DNA of 7,997 nucleotides, taken from assembly GCA_964346495.1 (NCBI GenBank), contig CAYFUW010000091.1:1-7997 (forward strand), given 5' to 3'. The notes under the pieces were generated by a model. The model saw only the letters and a program-made list of their open reading frames with translations, had not been told where the DNA came from and made no database searches. Shown here one piece after another: positions 1-5,878 of the stretch. The position numbers were made by a program, and so were the translations under genes. Source of the stretch: JBGZFC01 sp964346495. Lineage in GTDB: Bacteria; Bacteroidota; Bacteroidia; Bacteroidales; Dysgonomonadaceae. Positions within the stretch are counted from its first letter, which is position 1. Each line of letters begins with the position of its first letter.

Positions 1-1779
1 TCTGAATTCTTTACCATCAATGCTGAATATGCTGATTGAAGTGTATTCGCCATCAACAACGATTGCACCATTTTCTGCATAAACTCTCATATCATTACCA
101 AATACGCTATTAATAGCAGTAGCATCTGTTTTTGCCAATGGAGTTTTATCTGCATTTATTACTTGTGCGTTATTTATAGGGTTCATGTAGTTTTTAGCCA
201 CAAATGCTACAACATCCATATTGTCTGCATTCCAACCTGTTGGTAATGTAGCCTCTACAGTTACACTATAAGCATTTCCGTCCCATTCAATTTTTGTTCC
301 ACCAGCATTGGTGCCCAGAACGTCTCTAATTAAGTTGTTATGTACGTATGTGCCACCGGCTCCTGATTGAGAGTTTGTTGTAATTCCATTCTCCAATAAG
401 AATACAACTGCATACATATCTTCTGCAGGAGGAGTACCGCTTTTGTCAATACCATGTACTGTAATTTTTACTTTGCGGTCTGTTTCAATACTGTTTTCTT
501 GAGTAATATATACAGTTATTGTAGTGGGAACATTTAATGCTTCTGTAAAGTAGTTAGCAATTTCTGTTGTGTTCATTGGGATACCCATAACAGGAACAGT
601 ACCTTCTAAAACAGTTCTGTCAAGCATCATAGCAGGAGCATAACTTCCGCTTCCATAAAATCTTAAATAGCTTTCAGATTCCGGAATAGTATAGCTGTCT
701 GTATAGAAACCAGCGTGGTGAGCAACCCAGTGTACTTTGCCTGCAAATTGTGGTTGCTCGATTACAGATTTAATACGAGCAGCTCCAGCCGGACAAAATC
801 CACACTGTTCAGTTGTAAATTGCTCTAATAAAACTTTACGTTCAGTAACTAGTGCCGGATCGTATGCATTTACAGGAACAGTGAAAGTAGCACCATCAAA
901 ATCAACACCATTTACTTTGGTTACAGTTACATTAAAGTCGCCGCTCATGTTTATTAGAACATCGCTAAGAGTTACTGTTTGAGCAGGAGAACCTGAAGGC
1001 ATATTAACGTCAATAGGCACTACTACAGGGTCATTTGTTCCAAGTGAGTAGGTGATTTCGATATCGGTAACAAGATTTGTTCCGGCGTTGCGAACTTTAA
1101 CAGGAACGTCTAGAACTGAGTTTAGCTCAATATGTCCACCTATTCCAACTTCTGTAATCTCTACAATATTACCAAACATATCATCGTCTCCTGTAAGTAA
1201 CATTTGAACAGTTAATGCGCCAAATGTACCAGTATAGTCATCAAATTCACCGCCGTTAATATTTAGCAATAGAGCATCTTGTGCGGTTGCAGAATAATCA
1301 GTATAACCGATAGCATAAGTTGCTTGTGGTAGTAAAGGTATATGGTAACCAATGTAATAATCTTTCTTTTCAAGAACTGCTGGAGTATCAAAAATAACTT
1401 CATTCCATCCATTACCAAGACTAGTTACAGTTTTAGAAACGATATTTTCTCCGGTAAGAGATTCACGTACAAAAACGGTTACGTTGTTTACTGTTTCACA
1501 AAAACCAACATTAATACCTGATATCTCTGAACCTACGTATGGAGTAACAAAGTCGGCACTAAGTTTAGCCATAGCATAAATTTCAGCTGACATGCCTAAG
1601 CCTAGTCCGCTATTTTCATCAAATGTATTATCACAAAGACCTAATTGATAGTAAGCTTTGCTGCTTGATGAAACTAAATTTTCATTTTGCGCATTTGGAT
1701 TCAGTGTAAACATTTGCGCAAATGCAGTGTTGCACATAAAAATTGCAACCAATGTTAGAAATAGTACATTCTTTCTCAT
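1..1779 (-). CDS. Large multidomain Omp28-type secreted protein with T9SS sorting domain, C-terminus cut by window edge
   Basis: An uninterrupted frame of 593 codons begins at the ATG at 1779-1777 and reaches base 1 without a stop. I read it triplet by triplet and found none. A signal peptide (residues 1-21, ending AFA before Q22) is followed by a beta-rich domain (about 36-190, cysteines 49 and 94) and a CARDB/Ig-like domain (about 205-300, containing VPVKVRNAG). An Omp28-type thioredoxin-like region (about 313-535) has the redox motif C326-G-F-C329 in the context VLLEQFTTEQCGFCP, a cis-Pro-like loop YAPAMMLDR near 382, and YVHNNLIRD near 479. Residues 567-593 start a T9SS type A sorting domain; by family norms roughly 35-45 residues are missing. 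It is the last visible gene of the unit, 65 bases after its neighbour, the widest gap in it. Known: Omp28-like proteins are outer-membrane or surface proteins of unclear function. Inferred: a surface-exposed or secreted thiol-active protein. Confidence 0.9.
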   Translation of the reverse strand, partial: MRKNVLFLTLVAIFMCNTAFAQMFTLNPNAQNENLVSSSSKAYYQLGLCDNTFDENSGLGLGMSAEIYAMAKLSADFVTPYVGSEISGINVGFCETVNNVTVFVRESLTGENIVSKTVTSLGNGWNEVIFDTPAVLEKKDYYIGYHIPLLPQATYAIGYTDYSATAQDALLLNINGGEFDDYTGTFGALTVQMLLTGDDDMFGNIVEITEVGIGGHIELNSVLDVPVKVRNAGTNLVTDIEITYSLGTNDPVVVPIDVNMPSGSPAQTVTLSDVLINMSGDFNVTVTKVNGVDFDGATFTVPVNAYDPALVTERKVLLEQFTTEQCGFCPAGAARIKSVIEQPQFAGKVHWVAHHAGFYTDSYTIPESESYLRFYGSGSYAPAMMLDRTVLEGTVPVMGIPMNTTEIANYFTEALNVPTTITVYITQENSIETDRKVKITVHGIDKSGTPPAEDMYAVVFLLENGITTNSQSGAGGTYVHNNLIRDVLGTNAGGTKIEWDGNAYSVTVEATLPTGWNADNMDVVAFVAKNYMNPINNAQVINADKTPLAKTDATAINSVFGNDMRVYAENGAIVVDGEYTSISIFSIDGKEFR

Positions 1780-1844
1780 AAATCTAAAAATTTTAATTAT
1801 TAAAAAAGTTATTTGAATAAAAACAATATTACTCTTAGTTGTTC

Positions 1845-2558
1845 TTATCTAAGAATAATTTTTTCTGCTGCTCTTTTGCCTGTTTTATCTTTAAATGATA
1901 AAATAGCAATTCCTCTGTAGTTAGTAGCCGGTAAGTCGAAGCTGTTGCTTGATGCCGGTAAAATGTAACTACCAATTTTTACTCCTGTAATGTTGTAAAC
2001 AGACATCTCTACATCACGGTCGTTTGAGTAAACTATTCGACAAATGCCATTACCTTGTAAAATAGCAAATTGCGTAAATCCTACCTCTTCTATTCCCGAT
2101 GGGTCATAATTGAAGTGTACTTCTGCTGTAGCACTTGCTGCTTCTCCGCCAACTTGTTGTGCAGTATATTTGATTATTGCACTTGATGCTTCGGCAGGGA
2201 AAAACTGCCCATAAAAATAAGTATATTCTGAATTTGCTCCTACTGTAGAGTTTACGGGGCTTTCATTACCAGGAAAACATCCCATATCTGTACAGAAAGT
2301 GCTGTAGCTTCCCGCAGGCATATCTACCTCGTTTTTAATGATTTTGAATTCAATGTCTTCGTTTGTGTTGTTTTTGATAACAGGTTTAAACTTTTGAAAG
2401 TATGAACCCGGATTAAAATCATCTTCAACATATTCGGTAATGGTTACAACTTCATTGTCTGCTAAAGCAGTGCCATTATAAATGAATTGGAGTGATTGGG
2501 CTGCTGCAAAATGTGCAAACAGAGCCACAAGTGAAAGAGTAAGTAATGTTTTTTTCAT
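1845..2558 (-). CDS. Small secreted beta-sandwich protein with CxxxxC motif and T9SS C-terminal domain
   Basis: A 237-residue protein of unknown function. Residues 1-20 form a signal peptide (MKKTLLTLSLVALFAHFAAA) before Q21. Residues about 22-152 look like an all-beta Ig-like domain and hold a cysteine pair C89-T-D-M-G-C94 followed by FPG. Residues about 156-237 resemble a T9SS type A sorting domain: a core SVYNITGVKIGSY, then NYRGIAIL and a final basic KIILR. A third cysteine (C173) lies in that domain. I recall similar small Bacteroidota T9SS proteins with a Cys-Trp-Gly-x-Cys-like site at the equivalent place, but cannot confirm the family here. The gene starts 16 bases after the Omp28 lipoprotein gene and precedes the large Omp28 gene. 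Inferred role: surface-delivered partner or substrate of the thiol-active proteins encoded beside it. The gene call is secure; the function is open. Confidence 0.88.
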   Translation of the reverse strand: MKKTLLTLSLVALFAHFAAAQSLQFIYNGTALADNEVVTITEYVEDDFNPGSYFQKFKPVIKNNTNEDIEFKIIKNEVDMPAGSYSTFCTDMGCFPGNESPVNSTVGANSEYTYFYGQFFPAEASSAIIKYTAQQVGGEAASATAEVHFNYDPSGIEEVGFTQFAILQGNGICRIVYSNDRDVEMSVYNITGVKIGSYILPASSNSFDLPATNYRGIAILSFKDKTGKRAAEKIILR

Positions 2559-2574
2559 ATTTGTGAGTTATTTG

Positions 2575-3363
2575 TTAATTGTTAGACGTTAATGGTATTT
2601 TTACTGTTTCCAATACCTCTTTATTATCTTTATTATACACAAACGCAATTATTTCGCAATTGTCTAAATCCCATTCTTTATCTTTTAAAGAGTAGTTTGA
2701 TAGTGAAAACTCAGCAACATTGCTATTAAAAGATAGTGGTGTGCCCCATGTTCCGTTTGGAGCATCGCGCAGAACATGATTATGTACATAATCTTTATTG
2801 TTTGTACCATTAGGCATAGCTTGTATTGCTACAATATTGTTTTCTGTAATCCAGAGTTGTAGCGATAAATTTTCGGCACTCATTTTTTTCTCTACTCTAA
2901 CAGAAAGATTTAGAAGATTTTCTGCAGCGTTATAGTTGTTCTCTATATCTATAGATATGTCAGATCTTATACTAATGATATCTGCTATTGCTTCACCCCA
3001 TTTCTGATAATCAAGTGTTTGCTCTCCATTATAAACTCTTCTGTTAACTAATCCTATTGGGTTATAGGGGATTGCGAACTCTGTAAAGTATTCATTTCCT
3101 GCTTCAGTTTGCATAGCCGGTAATGATAATGCTCCGGCGTGAATTGCAACAACAACCAGGTTTTCACCGTATATTTCCGAAAGAATTTCAACCTCTTCAG
3201 CTGCTTTAGGACAGTTTATGCATTTTTGTCCGGTATAATCTTCTAAAAGTACAACTCTTTCCATTGGCGGATTAGGCACTTCAATCAGTAATTCGTCCTC
3301 GGGAATAATATCACAAGAGAACATTGTAAGAAGTAATGCTAATATCCAAGAATATTTTTTCAT
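2575..3363 (-). CDS. Omp28-related outer-membrane lipoprotein with CINC motif
   Basis: A 262-residue predicted lipoprotein. A short hydrophobic signal ends at a lipobox-like LTMFS-C17, followed by an acidic DIIPEDE stretch that could favour surface display. The mature protein is an Omp28-type thioredoxin-like domain from about residue 36, with VLLEDYTGQKC48-I-N-C51-P. The loop IPYNPIGLVNR (P102) sits where a cis-proline would be, and YVHNHVLRD lies at 192-200. A further cysteine is C236. These landmarks occur in the same order in the large Omp28 protein at 1-1779, so the two are paralogs with different attachment: lipid anchor here, T9SS domain there. There is no T9SS domain, and the protein ends at IPLTSNN. 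It lies 14 bases after the barrel gene and 16 before the next gene, so translation is probably coupled. Known: Omp28 family members are envelope proteins of uncertain biochemical role. Thiol oxidoreductase or disulfide carrier activity is inferred. Confidence 0.88.
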   Translation of the reverse strand: MKKYSWILALLLTMFSCDIIPEDELLIEVPNPPMERVVLLEDYTGQKCINCPKAAEEVEILSEIYGENLVVVAIHAGALSLPAMQTEAGNEYFTEFAIPYNPIGLVNRRVYNGEQTLDYQKWGEAIADIISIRSDISIDIENNYNAAENLLNLSVRVEKKMSAENLSLQLWITENNIVAIQAMPNGTNNKDYVHNHVLRDAPNGTWGTPLSFNSNVAEFSLSNYSLKDKEWDLDNCEIIAFVYNKDNKEVLETVKIPLTSNN

Positions 3364-3377
3364 CTTAATATTTTATT

Positions 3378-5060
3378 TTAGAAGTTATAATTATAAGCTA
3401 TATTTAAACCTTTACTTGCGGGTACTACACGGCAAACACCACCAGCACAGGTTATTCCTTCGCGGGTACGTCCGTAGCCAAGCTGCAAACGATGCGATTT
3501 ATATGAATAAGCCGCTGTAACCATAGGGTAGTGTAACTTTGTTGTTCCCAGATTATAAGTATCGGAAATACCTAACATCAGACTAGAGAAAAGACTTAAT
3601 TCTGCCGAAGCATATAGCCAGTCGCCCAAGTCTTGTTTTGTGGTAAGATATTGAAGTTCTGTACGAAGATTCGTTTTTCTGTTGAAATTGAACTTAAACT
3701 CGCCTGCAAAAACGTTGCTATAAACTATATCACCATTTACACCATGACCTTCAACCACTTTTTGGTTGTAGATTTGATTCATGTAAAGAAGTGTGAATGA
3801 GAATAAGTTGTTTACCTTTTTATTGATATCTATATTAAAGTCCTGATAATAGGTCTCTTTGCTCATATCGAAGAATTTGGGTTTATATCCCATTGTGCCT
3901 CTTGCATTAAGATTTGCATAGTCAGCTTCGTCAAACAAGCCTCGTATATGTGAAAAACTTGCTCTGATATCGGCACCGTATCTTCCTCCTAGTGGTGTGC
4001 GTCGTTTAATATTGTAACGCACCTCACCTTGAAAAGCCCATTCTCCCATACGTTGAGTTGCATAGGGATAGTGTGCTGCAAGAGTATAACTGTGCTGCAT
4101 GCTAAAAGGTGGCATATGATTGATAAACGAAGATATACCAACTCTTGAGCGAACGCTGCGATATGACATGTTTTCGTTGCGTTTTGCCTGCAATAAGAAA
4201 CTCATACCACGTCTGGAGTATGATGTGGAAACTAAAAGAGCATTTCCTCCTTTGTATATATAATTGTTGTCGAACGAAGGGTCATTCCATTTTTTTGCAT
4301 ATTCGGTATTGAAAACAAATCCTCCCTTTTGAAGATAAACTCTTCCGCTTGCTGCTGGTACATATTTTGGCAAATTCAAGGCATGGGTGCTTGAAACCAT
4401 AATAATTTCATCTGGTTCGGTTTTAGTTACGAAAGAACTTCCTAGAGAAAGTTTCCAATCATTCTTATTTAATGCCGAAATCCATTCATCCAAATTCATT
4501 TCAAGGTCGGTGCCATAAACAGTATTATTTCTGTCTTTGAAATAATATCTTTGGCTACCTGCCATTGCTTTAAAAGTTAAGCCTTGCACAGGTTTTAAAA
4601 TAAGTCTGCCACCACGCAATGAGTTGTCGATACCTAAGTTTCTCTCTTCGTAGGTTCTAAAGATAAGCCCGTTACCAAATTGGTCGTAAAAATCTCCAAC
4701 CGTTACATCAAAAGCCTTGTATCTGCCGCGCAAGTAAACGTTGCCTATACCTGCACCTGCATAATTTGATTCAAAACCGGGAAGCGGATTTTTCATATAT
4801 TCGCCTCTGATACCGGCTTCCAAATATTCGTTTTTTACTGCAAGTCGCAGATACGAATTAGATTTGAAGGGTTTGTCGCCTTTTACGGCACCAATAGCCG
4901 AGTCATTCTCAGCAACAAGCATATTTGTTTGAATATCGCCCGATACTGTAAACGACTCAAAGAAACCCCTTTTTTGTTGTGAATTATCTGTTTGAGCAAA
5001 CAAATTGCCCATTAAAAAACTTACAATAACAACTATTGTAAAAGTATAAAATTTCTTCAT
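3378..5060 (-). CDS. DUF6029-type predicted outer-membrane beta-barrel protein with C-terminal cysteine pair
   Basis: A 560-residue protein with a signal peptide (residues 1-22, ending LFA before Q23). It continues as repeated amphipathic, aromatic-rich segments of beta-barrel type to a terminal phenylalanine (NIAYNYNF), the usual end of an outer-membrane barrel. Residues 122-140 (GDFYDQFGNGLIFRTYEER) followed by LGIDNSLRGGR match my memory of DUF6029, a Bacteroidota family without a known function; a profile search was not possible. The only cysteines in the protein are C538 and C543 in the motif ITCAGGVCRVVPAS, between the last two predicted strands. If the C-terminus is periplasmic, as in typical barrels, this loop faces outside. 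The gene begins 14 bases after the TlpA-like gene and ends 14 bases before the Omp28 lipoprotein gene. Inferred role: a channel, anchor or receptor that works with the neighbouring thioredoxin-fold proteins. A TonB-dependent receptor is unlikely: no plug domain or TonB box is visible and the protein is short. Confidence 0.87.
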   Translation of the reverse strand: MKKFYTFTIVVIVSFLMGNLFAQTDNSQQKRGFFESFTVSGDIQTNMLVAENDSAIGAVKGDKPFKSNSYLRLAVKNEYLEAGIRGEYMKNPLPGFESNYAGAGIGNVYLRGRYKAFDVTVGDFYDQFGNGLIFRTYEERNLGIDNSLRGGRLILKPVQGLTFKAMAGSQRYYFKDRNNTVYGTDLEMNLDEWISALNKNDWKLSLGSSFVTKTEPDEIIMVSSTHALNLPKYVPAASGRVYLQKGGFVFNTEYAKKWNDPSFDNNYIYKGGNALLVSTSYSRRGMSFLLQAKRNENMSYRSVRSRVGISSFINHMPPFSMQHSYTLAAHYPYATQRMGEWAFQGEVRYNIKRRTPLGGRYGADIRASFSHIRGLFDEADYANLNARGTMGYKPKFFDMSKETYYQDFNIDINKKVNNLFSFTLLYMNQIYNQKVVEGHGVNGDIVYSNVFAGEFKFNFNRKTNLRTELQYLTTKQDLGDWLYASAELSLFSSLMLGISDTYNLGTTKLHYPMVTAAYSYKSHRLQLGYGRTREGITCAGGVCRVVPASKGLNIAYNYNF

Positions 5061-5074
5061 TAGACTTTGTCTGT

Positions 5075-5572
5075 TTATCCTTTGATTTGTGCTTCTATTT
5101 CAACTACTTTATCAATCAATTCTTGTTCGCTACCATCGGTATAGCCGTTTTTCTGATATGCTACTTTTCCGGTGCTGTCAATAATAAACACGCAAGGTAT
5201 CAAGTTTACGCCCATAGCCGCTTTGAAGTCGCTGTTCGGGTCCAGTAAAACTGTAAAGTCCCATCCCAGTCCGTCAACCATGGTTTTTACTTTTGCACTG
5301 TTTTGAGCATCATCAATCGAAACAACAATTACTTCAACACCTGTTTCGTCTTGCCAGTCAGGATATACTTCGTGGATAGCTTTAAGTTCTCTTAAACATG
5401 GTTTACACCAAGTTGCGAAGAAGCTGATAATAACCGGCTTGCCTGATTTGGATATATCGGCAGTGTTGATTTCTTTTCCGTCTGTCGTTTTTAAATGTCT
5501 TTCGGGAAGTTGTGCAAATGAGCTTTGCAATGATGCAATAACGATAACTGCTAGTAATAATATTCTTTTCAT
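5075..5572 (-). CDS. Secreted TlpA-like thioredoxin-fold protein (thiol-disulfide oxidoreductase)
   Basis: A 165-residue AhpC/TSA-TlpA-type redoxin. The signal peptide (residues 1-20, ending SSFA before Q21) has no lipobox cysteine, so the mature protein should be soluble in the periplasm. The thioredoxin fold is complete: IISFFATW, the active site W55-C56-K-P-C59, the strand VIVVSID (81-87), the TlpA-type segment FTVLLDP, a cis-Pro loop N-L-I-P126-C127, then VFIIDSTGKVAYQKNGY. TlpA/ResA-like proteins commonly reduce disulfides in exported proteins. C127 right after the cis-proline is unusual, since Thr is common there, and it would lie close to the active site. This is the first gene of the five-gene unit, behind a clear promoter with a short leader, which fits a role as periplasmic redox partner for the exported cysteine-pair proteins encoded downstream. 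No DsbD/CcdA-type electron donor is visible here. Exact substrate unknown. Confidence 0.93.
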   Translation of the reverse strand: MKRILLLAVIVIASLQSSFAQLPERHLKTTDGKEINTADISKSGKPVIISFFATWCKPCLRELKAIHEVYPDWQDETGVEVIVVSIDDAQNSAKVKTMVDGLGWDFTVLLDPNSDFKAAMGVNLIPCVFIIDSTGKVAYQKNGYTDGSEQELIDKVVEIEAQIKG

Positions 5573-5609
5573 AACTTGTTGGGTATTTACGTTTTTAATA
5601 AAAAGTGTA

Positions 5610-5640
5610 CAAATATACTACATATTTTAAAAAAAACAAT
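5610..5640 (-). promoter_or_regulatory. Bacteroidota-type promoter of the TlpA/DUF6029/Omp28 unit
   Basis: On the minus strand, TATATTTG (5617-5610) matches the Bacteroidota -7 box TAnnTTTG exactly. It is preceded by ATTG (5640-5637), a 3-of-4 match to the -33 box TTTG, with 20 bases between the T of TTG's upstream neighbour group and the box counted as 19 bases between the two elements (5636-5618). Transcription would start near 5604, leaving a leader of about 30 bases before the ATG at 5572. No Shine-Dalgarno sequence is evident, as is usual in this phylum. Confidence 0.72.
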
Positions 5641-5668
5641 TTGATTAGTGTTAATTAATACTTTTTTA

Positions 5669-5682
5669 ACGGTGTAAACCGT
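5669..5682. promoter_or_regulatory. Palindrome ACGGTGTAAACCGT upstream of the operon promoter
   Basis: A perfect 5-base inverted repeat (ACGGT / ACCGT) with a 4-base centre lies about 30 bases upstream of the -33 element, a plausible place for an activator site. No T-tract follows it on either strand, so it is a poor terminator. I recognise no regulator for it. A 5-base arm can occur by chance, so this is a weak candidate. Confidence 0.3.
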
Positions 5683-5744
5683 GATTATACAACATATTTG
5701 ACTGTTTTTTTACTCAACAGTTTAAAGCGAATATAGAAAAAACA

Positions 5745-5765
5745 CAAGAGCCAAGATTCAAGACA
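5745..5765 (+). repeat. Degenerate heptamer repeat CAAGANN, three units
   Basis: Three consecutive 7-base units fit CAAGANN exactly (starts at 5745, 5752 and 5759), with the last two bases of each unit different. The same family appears inverted at the right edge (7978-7997), beyond the other end of the SulP gene. I recall similar degenerate heptamer runs between genes of other Bacteroidota; their function is unknown to me. Confidence 0.6.
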
Positions 5766-5769
5766 TTCT

Positions 5770-5856
5770 GCGTGTTTTTAGATGACGAAGGCAGAGCCAT
5801 AGTCTACTTTTCTCCAAGTCGCCCTCTCTCTAAGTCGTGATACAACACGCTATCAC
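5770..5856. repeat. Segment bounded by inverted repeats, possible folded element or small mobile-element relic
   Basis: GCGTGTT at 5770-5776 is the exact inverse of AACACGC at 5844-5850, enclosing 67 bases. Inside it, GGC/GCC can pair around the AGA at about 5793. The right arm also lies in the loop of a second perfect inverted repeat, GTGATA (5837-5842) with TATCAC (5851-5856), so two mutually exclusive folds are possible. An A8 run follows on the plus strand. It begins 22 bases after the SulP stop on the transcribed minus strand, but no T-tract follows the hairpin there, so it is not a standard intrinsic terminator. Confidence 0.4.
5811..5837. repeat. Short direct repeat TCTCYAAGTCG, two copies
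   Basis: TCTCCAAGTCG (5811-5821) and TCTCTAAGTCG (5827-5837) agree at 10 of 11 bases with a 16-base period. They lie inside the inverted-repeat-bounded segment. No function is evident. Confidence 0.5.
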
Positions 5857-5878
5857 AAAAAAAATATTTGTTATGAAC

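Larger units (their letters stand above)
1..5640 (-). other. Predicted five-gene transcription unit for exported cysteine-pair proteins
   Basis: Five same-strand genes follow one recognisable promoter (5610-5640), with gaps of 14, 14, 16 and 65 bases and no hairpin-plus-T-tract terminator seen between them. The order is TlpA-like thioredoxin, DUF6029-type barrel, Omp28 lipoprotein, T9SS beta-sandwich protein, large Omp28/T9SS protein. All products carry export signals. The unit may continue past the left edge. Co-transcription is inferred from spacing. The 65-base AT-rich gap at 1780-1844 could hold a secondary promoter, but I saw no convincing one. Confidence 0.75.
5573..5878. other. 306-base intergenic region between SulP and the TlpA-led unit
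   Basis: No convincing gene was found on either strand. From right to left it contains the inverted-repeat-bounded segment (5770-5856), the CAAGANN heptamers (5745-5765), an AT-rich stretch, the palindrome at 5669-5682 and the promoter at 5610-5640. Together with the separate promoter of each unit, this separates SulP from the downstream genes. A plus-strand frame at 5439-5630 overlaps the TlpA gene and the promoter and lacks any protein-like character. Confidence 0.7.

Noticed and set aside
737..982. Plus-strand 81-codon frame
   Set aside because: It lies wholly inside the large Omp28 gene on the other strand and shows no domain or signal; it is a shadow frame.
3378..5060. TonB-dependent receptor for the 560-residue barrel
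   Set aside because: No plug domain or TonB box is visible after the signal peptide, and it is much shorter than usual receptors. The internal motifs fit DUF6029 better.
5439..5630. Plus-strand 63-codon frame
   Set aside because: It overlaps the start of the TlpA-like gene and its promoter, and has no protein-like features.
5837..5864. Hairpin GTGATA/TATCAC as an intrinsic terminator for SulP
   Set aside because: On the transcribed minus strand the T8 run comes before the hairpin, not after it. The plus strand has A residues after it, and no plus-strand gene ends here.
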